DNA from: an uncultured Isoptericola sp.
Lineage (GTDB): Bacteria > Actinomycetota > Actinomycetes > Actinomycetales > Cellulomonadaceae
DNA length: 64,000 nt
Direction: 5' to 3'
Assembly (NCBI GenBank): GCA_947497265.1
Contig: CANMFP010000005.1
Location: 1-64,000, forward strand
Below, piece by piece: positions 26,519 to 35,859 of the stretch. How positions within the stretch are numbered: position 1 is the first letter of the stretch; each line of letters opens with the position of its first letter. A model generated the notes under the pieces. That model searched no databases. It was not told the DNA's origin and saw only the letters and a list, made by a program, of their open reading frames with translations. The position numbers and the translations under genes are program-made.

Positions 26519-28141
26519 TCAGCGGAAGGCTGTGACCTGCGCCAACAGGTCCGGCAGGCGTCGTTCGTAGACCCGCGCGCCCCAGCGAGTGCCGGCGGCG
26601 AGCGCCCCCGCCGCCGTGGCGGTCCCGACGGCGAGCGCGGCCCAGCCGAACCCGGTCGCCCCACCCAGCAGGGCGACCAGGGCCAGCACGAGCGTCGGCA
26701 GCACGAGCGCGAGCACCACCAGGAACGCCACCGACTGCGCCACCAGCGTCGCGACGGTGGCGCCCTGCGGCGTCTTGAAGGCGCTCTCCCCCGGCTTCGG
26801 CACGGGGTACACGAGCCGCGCCGAGACGGCGCTCGACGTCCCGAGCGAGGCGCCCAGCACGCCGAGCGACAGACCCAGCAGCGCCGGCAGGACGTCCCAC
26901 CTCGCGGCGGCGCCCGCGGCCGCGACGGCCATCGCCGCCACCAGCGGCACGCCCACGACCAGGACCGGCAGCACCCTGCCCCACCGGTCCGCCCCACCCG
27001 GCACGCCCGTGGCCACGTGCAGCGCGAACGCCGTGTGGTCGTACCCCACGTCGTTGGAGATCCCGAAGCCCAGGATGAAGGCGACCAACGGCGCCACGAC
27101 GAGCAGCATCCCGACACCCGCACCGGACGACAGACCGAACGCCGCGAGCGCGACCGGCAGCAGCGGTATCACCGCGAGCGAGACGGCGTAGCGAGGGTCG
27201 CGCAACCAGTACGTGGCGCACCGCGCGGCGACGGCGCCCGTGGGTGTCGCGGGGAACCGGCCGAACCAGCCCAGGCCGCGCACCTTCCCGCCGGCGCCGC
27301 TGTGCGGCGGGCTCACCAGGGCGCGGGCGAGTGCACGGTCCCAGACCCACCAGGCGACGCCCAGGGTGACGACGACGACGGCGAGACGGGCCAGCAGCAG
27401 CCCCCACGCGCCGTCGTGCACGGCCCCGGCGAAAGCCCAGGGCGCCCCGAAGGGGGTCCACGCGACCACGTCGGCCACCTGGGCCAGCGCGTCGAACACG
27501 GCCGGCTCGGGGCCGGACGCGGTGACCGTGACGCCCTCCGGACCGGCGGACCGCTCGGCTCCGGAGGTCAGCCAGGCGATGCCCGGACCGACCAGCAGGA
27601 GCGGGACGATCGCCACGACCATGAGGATCTCGCGGTACCGGCGGGAGTCGAGCAGCGGGGCGAGCGCCGTCGTCGTGGCCCGCGAACCGACCACGCACAG
27701 CGCGAGTGCGGCGACGGCGCCGACGAGCGCCGCGAGCAGCGCGAGCGGGTCGCTCGCCCATGCGAACGAGGTGCCGAGCGCGGCGAGCAGCGTCACCGCC
27801 GCCGGGACGGACACCACGCTCGCCACCGCGAGCCCGGCGAGCAGCCGGCGACGCGGGATGGCGAACGTGACGAACCGCATCGGGTCCAGCGTGGCGTCCA
27901 CCCCGAACGCGAACAGCGGCACGACCCACCACCCGAGCACGACGACGGCACCCACCACGGTCAGGAGCTGCCCGGTGAGCACCGGGTCGTTCCGGCCGCC
28001 GGCGATCGCGACCGTCACGAGGAGACCGACGACGAACAGCCCGTAGAGCAGGGCGAAGCAGAGCCCGATGGTCTGCCACACGCTGCGCCGCAACGTGTTG
28101 ACGAGGAGCCTCAGCTTGAGTCGGACGAGGTGCGCAACCAC
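26519..28141 (-). CDS. ABC exporter membrane subunit (540 aa)
   Basis: GTG start at 28141, overlapping the end of the ATPase gene by 31 nt. VAHLVRLKLRLLVNTLRRSV is an amphipathic N-terminus. About 12 hydrophobic segments follow, for example TIGLCFALLYGLFVVGLLVT, LTVVGAVVVLGWWVVPLFAF, VASVVSVPAAVTLLAALGTS and ATVATLVAQSVAFLVVLALV. No extracytoplasmic domain of note. It forms an export complex with the ATPase at 28111-28917. Substrate unknown. The plan is typical of actinobacterial two-gene ABC-2-like exporters. Confidence 0.82.
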   Translation of the reverse strand: MVAHLVRLKLRLLVNTLRRSVWQTIGLCFALLYGLFVVGLLVTVAIAGGRNDPVLTGQLLTVVGAVVVLGWWVVPLFAFGVDATLDPMRFVTFAIPRRRLLAGLAVASVVSVPAAVTLLAALGTSFAWASDPLALLAALVGAVAALALCVVGSRATTTALAPLLDSRRYREILMVVAIVPLLLVGPGIAWLTSGAERSAGPEGVTVTASGPEPAVFDALAQVADVVAWTPFGAPWAFAGAVHDGAWGLLLARLAVVVVTLGVAWWVWDRALARALVSPPHSGAGGKVRGLGWFGRFPATPTGAVAARCATYWLRDPRYAVSLAVIPLLPVALAAFGLSSGAGVGMLLVVAPLVAFILGFGISNDVGYDHTAFALHVATGVPGGADRWGRVLPVLVVGVPLVAAMAVAAAGAAARWDVLPALLGLSLGVLGASLGTSSAVSARLVYPVPKPGESAFKTPQGATVATLVAQSVAFLVVLALVLPTLVLALVALLGGATGFGWAALAVGTATAAGALAAGTRWGARVYERRLPDLLAQVTAFR

Positions 28142-28917
28142 GCCAGGCCCTCCGTCCCTCGCCGACCGCCCACCAGGTCGACGAACCGGTCCTCCAGCGT
28201 CTGCTCGCCGCGCACGGCGTCCACCGTGCCCGCGTCGAGCACGTGCCCGCCGGCGATGATCGCGACGTGCGAGCACATCCGCTGGACGAGGTCCATGACG
28301 TGGCTGGACACGACGACCGTGCCTCCGCCGCCGACGTACGAGTGCAGGATGTCGCGGATGTTGGCGGCACTGACGGGATCGACGGCCTCGAACGGCTCGT
28401 CCAGCACGAGGACGCGCGGGGCATGGATCATCGCGCTCGCCAGCGCCACCTTCTTGGTCATGCCGGCCGAGTAGTCGACCACGAAGGTGTCGCGGTCCGC
28501 GGCGAGGTCCATCGCCGCCAGGAGCTCCTCGGTGCGTTCCGCCACCGTGGGCCGGTCGAGACCGCGCAGCAGGCCGGCGTAGGTGAGCAGCTGGGCGCCG
28601 GTCAGGCGGTCGAACAGGCGCACGCCGTCGGGCAGGATCCCGAGCCGGGCCTTGGCCGCGTCGGGGTGCGCCCACAGGTCGGTGCCGAGCACGTGCGCGG
28701 TGCCGAAGTCAGGGCGCAGCAGCCCCGTCGCCATGGACAGGCTGGTCGTCTTGCCGGCACCGTTCGGGCCCACCAGCCCGAAGAACGAACCGGCCGGCAC
28801 GTCCAGGTCGATCCCCGCGACGGCGATCTTGTCGTCGAACTTCTTCCACAGGCCGCGCAGGCTGAGCGCTGCGGCCGGGTCGGGACCCCGGTGCGTGGGG
28901 TCGGGAGGCGCTGTCAC
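28111..28917 (-). CDS. ABC exporter ATPase
   Basis: 268 residues from a GTG at 28917 (TAPPDPTHRGPDPAAALSLR). Walker A is [11 protein letters not shown] (about residues 48-58). The signature region is VVDYSAGMTKKVALASAMIH (YSAGMTKK, the usual degenerate ABC-2 form). Walker B is RVLVLDEPFEAVD, with VVSSHVMDLVQRMCSHVAII after it. Cytoplasmic, it drives the membrane protein encoded downstream in the same operon. Divergent from rmuC, with a 94-nt gap. Confidence 0.9.
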   Translation of the reverse strand: MTAPPDPTHRGPDPAAALSLRGLWKKFDDKIAVAGIDLDVPAGSFFGLVGPNGAGKTTSLSMATGLLRPDFGTAHVLGTDLWAHPDAAKARLGILPDGVRLFDRLTGAQLLTYAGLLRGLDRPTVAERTEELLAAMDLAADRDTFVVDYSAGMTKKVALASAMIHAPRVLVLDEPFEAVDPVSAANIRDILHSYVGGGGTVVVSSHVMDLVQRMCSHVAIIAGGHVLDAGTVDAVRGEQTLEDRFVDLVGGRRGTEGLAWLRTSSDSS

Positions 28918-29011
28918 GGGACCACCGTAGCCGTCCCGGCGGCGCCGGATCCGCCCGTCTCCCCGAGCGCCTCCCCCACCGGTGTCGGTGCCGCGTGGCA
29001 GCCTGAAGCAC

Positions 29012-30598
29012 ATGGAGACGACGACCGCTCTGCTGCTCTCGCTCGGCACCCTCGGCGTGGGGGTGCTCGTCGGCTGGCTCTGGCACGCCCTGCGCGCGAC
29101 CGGCCAGGACCGGTCCGGGGAGATGGAGTCCGTACGCCTGCAGAGCGACCTCGCCGGGGCACGACGCGAGACCGCCACCCTGCGCGACCAGCTCCAGCAG
29201 GCCGGCCAGGAGGCCGAGCGCCGGCTCGTGGACGCACGCGAGCAGCACGCCCGGGAGCTGGCGGCGGCCCGTGACCAGGCGGACAAGCAGCTCGCCCAGG
29301 TCCGCCAGGACGCCGAACGGCAGGTCGCCGAGGTCAAGGGCGACCAGGAGCGCACGGCCCAGCAGTTCCGCTCGCTGGCCGGGGAGGTCCTGCAGTCCAG
29401 CAGCAAGCAGTTCCTCGACCTGGCCGAGCAGCGGCTCAAGCAGTCCGCGGTGCGGGGCGACGAGACCCTCGCCAAGCGCGAGCAGGCGTTCGCCGCCCTC
29501 GTCGAGCCGATCGGGAAGAGCCTGGAGCAGGTACGCCTCGAGGTCGCCGAGCAGGAGAAGAAGCGCATCGAGTTCGACTCGCGCCTCAGCGAGAACATGC
29601 GCAGCCTCGCCGAGGTCAACACCGAGCTGCGCAAGGGCACCAACGACCTCGTCACGGCGCTGCGGTCCTCGCAGGAGCGAGGCGCGTGGGGCGAGCTGCA
29701 GCTCCAGCGGGTCGTCGAGGCGGCCGGGATGATCGAGCAGGTCGACTTCGACGTCCAGGTCCAGGCCACCAACGACGACGGCGAGACGCTGCGGCCCGAC
29801 ATGGTGATCAACCTCGCGGGCGGCAAGAACATCGTGGTCGACTCCAAGGTCGCGTTCCTCGGCTACCTCGAGGCTCAGCAGGCCGACGACCCGAAGGTGC
29901 GTGAGGACCGCATGGCCGCCCACGTCCGGCACGTGCGCAAGCACGTCGACGACCTCGCGTCCAAGCGGTACTGGGACCTGTTCGACCAGGCTCCCGAGTT
30001 CGTCGTGATGTTCGTGCCCGCCGAGGCCTTCCTGTCCGCGGCCCTGGAGCGTGACCCGTCCCTGATGGAGGAGGCGGCGCGCAAGAACGTCATCCTGGCC
30101 AGCCCGGCCACCCTGCTGGCCCTCCTGCGCACCGTGGCCTACTCCTGGCGCCAGCAGGCGCTGGCGGACAACGCCCAGCGCGTGCTGAAGGTCGGCAAGG
30201 AGCTGCACTCCCGGCTGGTCACGATGACCGGTCACGTGACCAAGATGGGCCGCTCGCTCGAGGCATCGACGAAGGCGTACAACTCGATGGTCGGCTCGCT
30301 CGAGCGCAACGTGCTCACCTCGGCGCGCCGGATGGTCGAGCTCGACGTCGTCGACGCGCGCGACGAGATCTCCGAGGTGCGCGGCCTGGAGGAGACGCCG
30401 CGCCCCATCACCAAGCCGGAGCTGCTGGCCGCCGACGAGGGCGGCGTCGTCGCGATCGACTCGGTGAGCGCCGACTCCGCGCTCGAGGCGCTGGTCGAGG
30501 CGGACCGCAGGGCGCTCGAGCGGGCGGCCGCGCGCCGCGAGGACCAGGACAGCGCCGCGGACTCTGCGGACGACTCCGACGCGGCTGCGGCGGGCTGA
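29012..30598 (+). CDS. rmuC: RmuC-family DNA recombination protein
   Basis: 528 residues from the ATG at 29012 (METTTALLLSLGTLGVGVLV); a frame 10 codons longer is less likely. A single N-terminal membrane helix is followed by a long coiled coil (about residues 40-150, rich in RDQADKQLAQVRQDAERQVA). The RmuC domain has RGAWGELQLQRVVEAAGMIE, VVDSKVAFLGYLEAQ and FVVMFVPAEAFLSAAL. The C-terminus is low complexity. RmuC limits inversions at repeats and is thought to be nuclease-like. Length is normal. Confidence 0.93.
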   Translation: METTTALLLSLGTLGVGVLVGWLWHALRATGQDRSGEMESVRLQSDLAGARRETATLRDQLQQAGQEAERRLVDAREQHARELAAARDQADKQLAQVRQDAERQVAEVKGDQERTAQQFRSLAGEVLQSSSKQFLDLAEQRLKQSAVRGDETLAKREQAFAALVEPIGKSLEQVRLEVAEQEKKRIEFDSRLSENMRSLAEVNTELRKGTNDLVTALRSSQERGAWGELQLQRVVEAAGMIEQVDFDVQVQATNDDGETLRPDMVINLAGGKNIVVDSKVAFLGYLEAQQADDPKVREDRMAAHVRHVRKHVDDLASKRYWDLFDQAPEFVVMFVPAEAFLSAALERDPSLMEEAARKNVILASPATLLALLRTVAYSWRQQALADNAQRVLKVGKELHSRLVTMTGHVTKMGRSLEASTKAYNSMVGSLERNVLTSARRMVELDVVDARDEISEVRGLEETPRPITKPELLAADEGGVVAIDSVSADSALEALVEADRRALERAAARREDQDSAADSADDSDAAAAG

Positions 30599-30613
30599 CG
30601 CCGCCGGGGCAAG

Positions 30614-30632
30614 TACTCTCGCTCCGTGGAGC
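30614..30632 (+). promoter_or_regulatory. Candidate -10 and ribosome-site hairpin ahead of the SLC13 permease
   Basis: TACTCT (30614-30619) fits TANNNT and would give a start site near 30627. GCTCC-GT-GGAGC (30621-30632) can form a small hairpin that would hide the GGAG ribosome site used for the GTG at 30640. If the start site is at 30627 the hairpin cannot form, so both signals together are only a suggestion. Confidence 0.25.
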
Positions 30633-30639
30633 GAGAAAC

Positions 30640-32415
30640 GTGAGCGTCGACGCCTGGGTGACGCTGGCAGTGGTGGTGGGAGTGCTCGCGCTGCTGGTGC
30701 GAGGCCGCGTCGCGCCCTCGCTGGTGCTGCTCGGTGGGGCCGTCGCCGTACTCGTGCTCGGCGTGGTCACCCCGCAAGAGGCCTTCTCCGGGTTCTCCAA
30801 CCCGGCCCCCGCCACCGTCGCCGCCCTCTTCGTGCTGGCTGCCGCGGTCGAGAAGACGGGCGCCCTGACACCGGTGATGCAACGCACGCTCGGCGACAAC
30901 GGCACCTACCGGCGCCCGCTGCTGCGCAGCCTGACCCCGACCATGGCGGCTTCGGCCTTCCTCAACAACACGCCCGTCGTCGCGATGCTGGTGATGCAGG
31001 TGTCCGCCTGGGCGGAGCGGCGCGACATCGCCCCGTCGAAGTTCCTCATGCCGATCTCGTTCGCGGCGATCATGGGTGGCCTGCTGACGGTGATCGGCAC
31101 CTCCACGACCCTGGTCGTCTCGAGCCAGATGACGACGTTCGGCCTCGAACAGCTGGGCTTCTTCGAGATCGCCCAGGTCGGGCTGCCGATCGCCCTGGTC
31201 GGCCTGGCCGTGCTCGTGGTGATGGCACCCGTCGTCCTGCCGGACCGACGGTCGGCCCGGGCCGAGGTCGAGGAGGAGGGCCGGCGGTTCTCCTTCGAGA
31301 TGCAGGTCGTGCCCGGCGGCCCGCTGGACGGGAAGTCCGTCGAGCAGGCACGGCTGCGGCGCCTGGAGGGACTGTTCCTCGCCTCCGTCGACCGCGGCGA
31401 CACGGTCATCGCGCCGGTCCGGCCCGAGACGGTCCTGCGTGGGGACAACCGTCTGCACTTCGTCGGCCCCGCGAGCCGGGTCGTCGACCTCCAGGACACC
31501 CCCGGTCTGCGGTCCACCGAGCTCGCGCACGTCCTGGACCTCGAGGAGCCGGCCGTCCGCTACTTCGAGGCCGTCGTCGGGCAGCGGTCGCCCCTCGTCG
31601 GCAAGACGCTCAAGGACGTCGGGTTCCGCTCCGCCTACCAGGCCGCGGTCCTCGCGATCCACCGGTCCGGACAGCTCGTCGCGAACCGGCTGGGCACGGA
31701 GCGCATCCGGCTGGGCGACACCCTCATCATCGTCAGCGACCCCGGGTTCCGGGACCGCTGGCGCGACCGGCCCGACTTCCTCCTCGTGGCCGAGCTCGAC
31801 GGGAGCCCGCCCGTGGCGACGTCACGCGCCTGGGTCCCCGTGACGCTGCTGGCAGCCGTGGTCGTCCTGGCCGCCACGGGCCTCGTGCCGATCCTCGACG
31901 GAGCGCTGGTCGCCGCCGCCGTGCTCCTCGCCGCCAAGGTCCTCACCGTGACCGAGGCGCGCCGGGCGATCGACTTCGACGTGATCCTCGTCATCGCCTC
32001 GGCGTTCGGCCTGGCGGCCGCCATGGAGAGCTCCGGCCTGGCCGAGATCATCGCGGGCGGACTCGTGGAGGTGGCCGGCGCTCTCGGCCCCTACGGCGTG
32101 CTGCTCGGCCTCGTGCTCGCCACGATCGTGCTCACCGAGCTCATCACGAACAACGCCGCCGCCCTGCTCATGCTGCCGATCGCCGTCAACGCGGCTGCCG
32201 CGGGCGGCGTCGACCCGCGCGGAGCGGCCATCGCCGTGGCGGTGGCCGCCTCGGCGTCGTTCCTGTCCCCCATCGGCTACCAGACCAACATGATGGTCTA
32301 CGGCCCGGGCGGCTACCGGTTCACCGACTACGCGCGCCTCGGCTGGATGCTCACCCTGCTCGTGATCGTGGCGACCGTCGCGCTGGTGCCGGTGTTCTGG
32401 CCCGCCGTCGGCTGA
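30640..32415 (+). CDS. SLC13/DASS-type permease with two TrkA-C domains
   Basis: 591 residues from a GTG at 30640. N-terminal membrane half: VTLAVVVGVLALLVRGRVAP, ATVAALFVLAAAVEKTGALT, and the conserved NNTPVVAMLVMQVSAWAERR. Then two RCK/TrkA_C units in the cytoplasm (about residues 205-285 and 300-375; GDTVIAPVRPETVLRGDNRL and IRLGDTLIIVSDPGFRDRW). The second membrane half has LTELITNNAAALLMLPIAVN, matching the first. This is the layout of SLC13-like anion/carboxylate or sulfate permeases. Substrate not determinable. Confidence 0.88.
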   Translation: MSVDAWVTLAVVVGVLALLVRGRVAPSLVLLGGAVAVLVLGVVTPQEAFSGFSNPAPATVAALFVLAAAVEKTGALTPVMQRTLGDNGTYRRPLLRSLTPTMAASAFLNNTPVVAMLVMQVSAWAERRDIAPSKFLMPISFAAIMGGLLTVIGTSTTLVVSSQMTTFGLEQLGFFEIAQVGLPIALVGLAVLVVMAPVVLPDRRSARAEVEEEGRRFSFEMQVVPGGPLDGKSVEQARLRRLEGLFLASVDRGDTVIAPVRPETVLRGDNRLHFVGPASRVVDLQDTPGLRSTELAHVLDLEEPAVRYFEAVVGQRSPLVGKTLKDVGFRSAYQAAVLAIHRSGQLVANRLGTERIRLGDTLIIVSDPGFRDRWRDRPDFLLVAELDGSPPVATSRAWVPVTLLAAVVVLAATGLVPILDGALVAAAVLLAAKVLTVTEARRAIDFDVILVIASAFGLAAAMESSGLAEIIAGGLVEVAGALGPYGVLLGLVLATIVLTELITNNAAALLMLPIAVNAAAAGGVDPRGAAIAVAVAASASFLSPIGYQTNMMVYGPGGYRFTDYARLGWMLTLLVIVATVALVPVFWPAVG

Positions 32416-32418
32416 GGC

Positions 32419-33459
32419 TCAGACCGGCTGGATCGGCAGCTCACGCCGCTTCTGCGGGCGCGGGCGGTCGTCCGAACCGCCGGACTCCTTGAGCCCGGCC
32501 CGCAGCTCACGCGGCAGCGAGAACATCAGGTCCTCCGTCGCGGTGCGGACCTCCTGCACCTCGCCGTACCCGTGGTCCGCGAGCTTGCGCAGGACGTCGT
32601 CGACGAGGATCTCCGGCACCGAGGCGCCCGACGTCACGCCCACCGTGGTGACGCCCTCGAACCAGGCGTCGTCGATCTCCGTCGCCCGGTCCACCCGGTA
32701 CGACGTGCGGGCACCGGCCTGCAGGGCGACCTCGACCAGCCGGACCGAGTTCGAGGAGTTCGCCGAGCCGACCACGATCACCAGGTCGCACTCGGGGGCG
32801 AGCTTCTTCACCGCGACCTGACGGTTCTGGGTCGCGTAGCAGATGTCGTCGCTCGGCGGGTCCTGCATCTCGGGGAACTTCTCGCGCAGGCGCCGGACCG
32901 TCTCCATCGTCTCGTCGACGGACAGCGTGGTCTGCGAGATCCAGACGACCTTCTCGGGGTCGCGCACCACGACCTTGTCGACCTCGTCGGGCGAGTTGAC
33001 GACCTGGACGTGGTCGGGCGCCTCACCGGCGGTGCCCTCGACCTCCTCGTGACCGTCGTGGCCGATCAGCAGGATGTCGTAGTCGTCCTTGGCGAACCGC
33101 ACGGCCTCCTTGTGCACCTTGGTCACCAGAGGGCAGGTCGCGTCGATCGTGTCCAGGCTGCGGGCCGCCGCGGACTCGCGCACCGCGGGCGAGACGCCGT
33201 GGGCCGAGAAGACGAGCCGCGCACCCTCGGGCACCTCGTCCGTCTCCTCGACGAAGATCGCCCCCCGGTCGCGCAGCGTGTCGACGACGTGCTTGTTGTG
33301 CACGATCTCCTTGCGCACGTAGACGGGCGCGCCATAGGCGTCGAGCGCCTTCTCGACGGCGACCACGGCGCGGTCCACGCCGGCGCAGTAGCCACGCGGC
33401 GCAGCGAGCAGGACACGCTTGGTGGTGGTGGGTGCGGGGGCCGGAGCAGTCGTCGTCAC
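32419..33459 (-). CDS. ispH: 4-hydroxy-3-methylbut-2-enyl diphosphate reductase
   Basis: 346 residues, GTG start at 33459. The last enzyme of the MEP isoprenoid pathway: HMBPP is reduced to IPP and DMAPP with a [4Fe-4S] cluster. The three cluster Cys are in [22 protein letters not shown] and [15 protein letters not shown] (Cys set GYCAG / TCPLV / EVALQAG region, as in family members). [31 protein letters not shown] and [17 protein letters not shown] are also present. It is cytoplasmic. Convergent with the SLC13 gene (3-nt gap) and divergent from xseA, a common actinobacterial pairing. Confidence 0.95.
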   Translation of the reverse strand: MTTTAPAPAPTTTKRVLLAAPRGYCAGVDRAVVAVEKALDAYGAPVYVRKEIVHNKHVVDTLRDRGAIFVEETDEVPEGARLVFSAHGVSPAVRESAAARSLDTIDATCPLVTKVHKEAVRFAKDDYDILLIGHDGHEEVEGTAGEAPDHVQVVNSPDEVDKVVVRDPEKVVWISQTTLSVDETMETVRRLREKFPEMQDPPSDDICYATQNRQVAVKKLAPECDLVIVVGSANSSNSVRLVEVALQAGARTSYRVDRATEIDDAWFEGVTTVGVTSGASVPEILVDDVLRKLADHGYGEVQEVRTATEDLMFSLPRELRAGLKESGGSDDRPRPQKRRELPIQPV

Positions 33460-33556
33460 CCGACCAGTCTAGGAGGCCAGGTGTGGAGAGCCTGTGACGG
33501 CCCGCGAACGGCCTGCCGCACGTCCGCTGTGGGTGGTGTGCGGCATCCTGGGACGC

Positions 33557-34822
33557 GTGACCGACGCCAGCCCCGGACCCGCCTCCCCCCTGCCGCTGCC
33601 CGAGCGCGCCGCGGAGACCACCGCCGAGCGCCCGTGGCCCGTCCGCCTGCTGTCGACCAAGATCCGCGACTACGTCGCCCGGATGTCCCCGGTGTGGGTC
33701 GAGGGACAGGTCGTCGAGCACACGTACCGCCGGACCTCCGGGATGCAGTTCGTCACGCTGCGCGACACCGACGTCGAGGCGTCGCTGCCCGTGAACATGC
33801 TCACCCGCGCCTACGACGGTCTCGACCGCAAGCCCGACGTCGGCGACCACGTCGTGGTGCAGGCGAAGCCGGAGTTCTGGGTCAAGACCGGCCGGATGTC
33901 CCTGCGTGCCACGGCCATCCGGCAGGTCGGTGTCGGCGAGCTCCTCGCCCGCATCGAGCAGCTGCGCAAGGTGCTCGCGGCGGAGGGGCTCTTCGACGCC
34001 GACCGGAAGCGCCCGCTGCCGTTCCTACCCGCGGTGGTCGGGCTCGTCTGCGGCCGGGAGTCCAAGGCGGAGCACGACGTCGTGGTCAACGCCCGGGCGC
34101 GGTGGCCACAGGTGCGCTTCGAGATCCGCGAGGTCGCGGTGCAGGGTGTCAACGCCGTGCGCGAGGTGTGCGAGGCGATCACCGAGCTGGACGCCCGCCC
34201 CGAGGTCGACGTGATCGTCGTCGCGCGCGGTGGCGGCTCCGTCGAGGACCTGCTGCCCTTCAGCAACGAGACGCTCGTGCGGGCCGCCGCCGCCTGCACC
34301 ACTCCCCTGGTCAGCGCCATCGGGCACGAGACCGACACCCCGCTGGTCGAGCTGGTGGCCGACTACCGCGCCTCGACCCCGACGGACGCCGCCAAACGGA
34401 TCGTCCCGGACGTCACCGAGGAGCGCCAGCGCGTCGTCCAGGCCCGCCAGCGGATCCGCGGTGCCGTCACGGCGCTGCTGGCCCGTGAGCAGCACGGGCT
34501 CGACTCCGTCCGGTCACGACCGGTGCTCGCCCGCCCCCAGACGATGGTCGAGGCGCGGGAGACGGAGATCGCCCAGCACCTGCGCCACGCGCGGCACCGT
34601 CTCGACGCCGCCCTGCTCAGGGGAGCCGGTGAGATCGGCCGTCTCGCCGGCCAGGTGCGGGCGCTGTCGCCCGCCTCCACCCTCGACCGGGGCTACGCCG
34701 TCGTCCAGCGCGGCGACGGTGCGGTGGTCCGTGCCGCGGCGGAGGTGGCCACCGGCGACCCGGTGCACGTCCGGCTCTCGGCCGGCTCCCTCGACGCGAC
34801 GGTCACCGCCACCGCACCCTGA
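33557..34822 (+). CDS. xseA: Exodeoxyribonuclease VII large subunit
   Basis: About 421 residues from the GTG at 33557 (TDASPGPASPLPLPERAAET); an in-frame GTG at 33494 is an alternative (442 residues). An N-terminal OB-fold (WVEGQVVEHTYRRTSGMQFV, then LPVNMLTRAYDGLDRKPDVG) is followed by the catalytic domain with VIVVARGGGSVEDLLPFSNE and VSAIGHETDTPLVELVADYR, both hallmarks. It degrades single-stranded DNA with XseB. In this window xseB is not next to it but nearly 4 kb downstream (38798). Confidence 0.95.
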   Translation: MTDASPGPASPLPLPERAAETTAERPWPVRLLSTKIRDYVARMSPVWVEGQVVEHTYRRTSGMQFVTLRDTDVEASLPVNMLTRAYDGLDRKPDVGDHVVVQAKPEFWVKTGRMSLRATAIRQVGVGELLARIEQLRKVLAAEGLFDADRKRPLPFLPAVVGLVCGRESKAEHDVVVNARARWPQVRFEIREVAVQGVNAVREVCEAITELDARPEVDVIVVARGGGSVEDLLPFSNETLVRAAAACTTPLVSAIGHETDTPLVELVADYRASTPTDAAKRIVPDVTEERQRVVQARQRIRGAVTALLAREQHGLDSVRSRPVLARPQTMVEARETEIAQHLRHARHRLDAALLRGAGEIGRLAGQVRALSPASTLDRGYAVVQRGDGAVVRAAAEVATGDPVHVRLSAGSLDATVTATAP

Positions 34823-34838
34823 CGGACGCGGGCTCTGC

Positions 34839-35798
34839 TCAGCCGGACGCGGTGCGCGCGGCGCGCCGCATCCGGGCGGCCAGCCGCGCGAAGGCGTCGG
34901 CGAGCTCCCGGCCCTCGATCACCTCCACGTCGGCGTCCAGCTGCGTGATCCACAGCGCGAGCCGGTCCGGGTCGTCGGAGCCCACGTCGACGCGGCACCT
35001 CCCCGGACCGACCGGCTCCACGTCGGCCGCCGCCCCGAGCGCCGCCTCGACCACCTCGGCCGGGGCGTGGACCTCGATGCGTGCGCGGTAGCGCCACGTC
35101 GCCCGCCGTACCCGCCCGGCGACGTGCTCGGCCACGCTGTCCTCCGGGAGCGGACGCGGCGTGAACCGCGCACCGGTCGGCGCTCGCGGCACCACCCGGT
35201 CGGCACGGAAGACGCGCCAGTCGTCCCGGTCGAGGTCCCAGGCGAACAGGTACCAGCGCGACCCCCAGCTCACGAGCCGGTACGGCTCCACGTGACGCGT
35301 GGACTCGGCGCCCGCATGCGACCGGTAGGCGAACCGGAGTCGTTCACGACCGCGGATCGCCGCGGCGACAGCGCTGAGCGCCCCCAGGTCGAGCGACGGG
35401 TCGGGACCGGGGACCACGCTCGTCGAGCCGCGGATCGCCTCGACCCGGCGCCGGAGCCGCGAGGGCAGCACCTGCTCCAGCTTGGCGAGCGCCGTCAGCG
35501 ACGTCTCCTCGGCACCGGCACCACGAGCCGCCGCGGCACCGAGGCCGACGGCCACCGCGACCGCTTCGTCGTCGTCCAGGACGAGAGGCGGCATCGCCGT
35601 GCCGGCCGACAGCCGGTAGCCGCCCGCGACGCCGGGACGCGCCTCGACCGGGTAGCCGAGCGAGCGCAGCTTCGAGACGTCGGTGCGTACCGTCCGTGCG
35701 CTGACCTCGAGCCGCTCCGCGAGCTCGCCGCTCGTCCAGTCCCGCCGGAGCTGGAGGAGCGACAGAAGCCGGAGCAGACGAGCCGAGGTCTCGAGCAT
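34839..35798 (-). CDS. WYL-domain (YafY-type) transcriptional regulator
   Basis: 319 residues from the ATG at 35798. N-terminal helix-turn-helix: LLRLLSLLQLRRDWTSGELA, ERLEVSARTVRTDVSKLRSL. The WYL domain contains VVPGPDPSLDLG, RLVSWGSRWYLFAWDLDRDD and WRVFRADRVVPRAPTGARFT. The C-terminal WCX region ends RAARTASG. Such proteins bind nucleotides or other ligands and regulate neighbouring genes. It is divergent from the epoxide hydrolase at 35860, 61 nt apart, so it probably regulates that gene. Confidence 0.9.
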   Translation of the reverse strand: MLETSARLLRLLSLLQLRRDWTSGELAERLEVSARTVRTDVSKLRSLGYPVEARPGVAGGYRLSAGTAMPPLVLDDDEAVAVAVGLGAAAARGAGAEETSLTALAKLEQVLPSRLRRRVEAIRGSTSVVPGPDPSLDLGALSAVAAAIRGRERLRFAYRSHAGAESTRHVEPYRLVSWGSRWYLFAWDLDRDDWRVFRADRVVPRAPTGARFTPRPLPEDSVAEHVAGRVRRATWRYRARIEVHAPAEVVEAALGAAADVEPVGPGRCRVDVGSDDPDRLALWITQLDADVEVIEGRELADAFARLAARMRRAARTASG

Positions 35799-35859
35799 GT
35801 CTCGATCCTGCCACCGATCACGGAAGAAACCCTGCCGCAATCGATGACAGCGTGGGGTC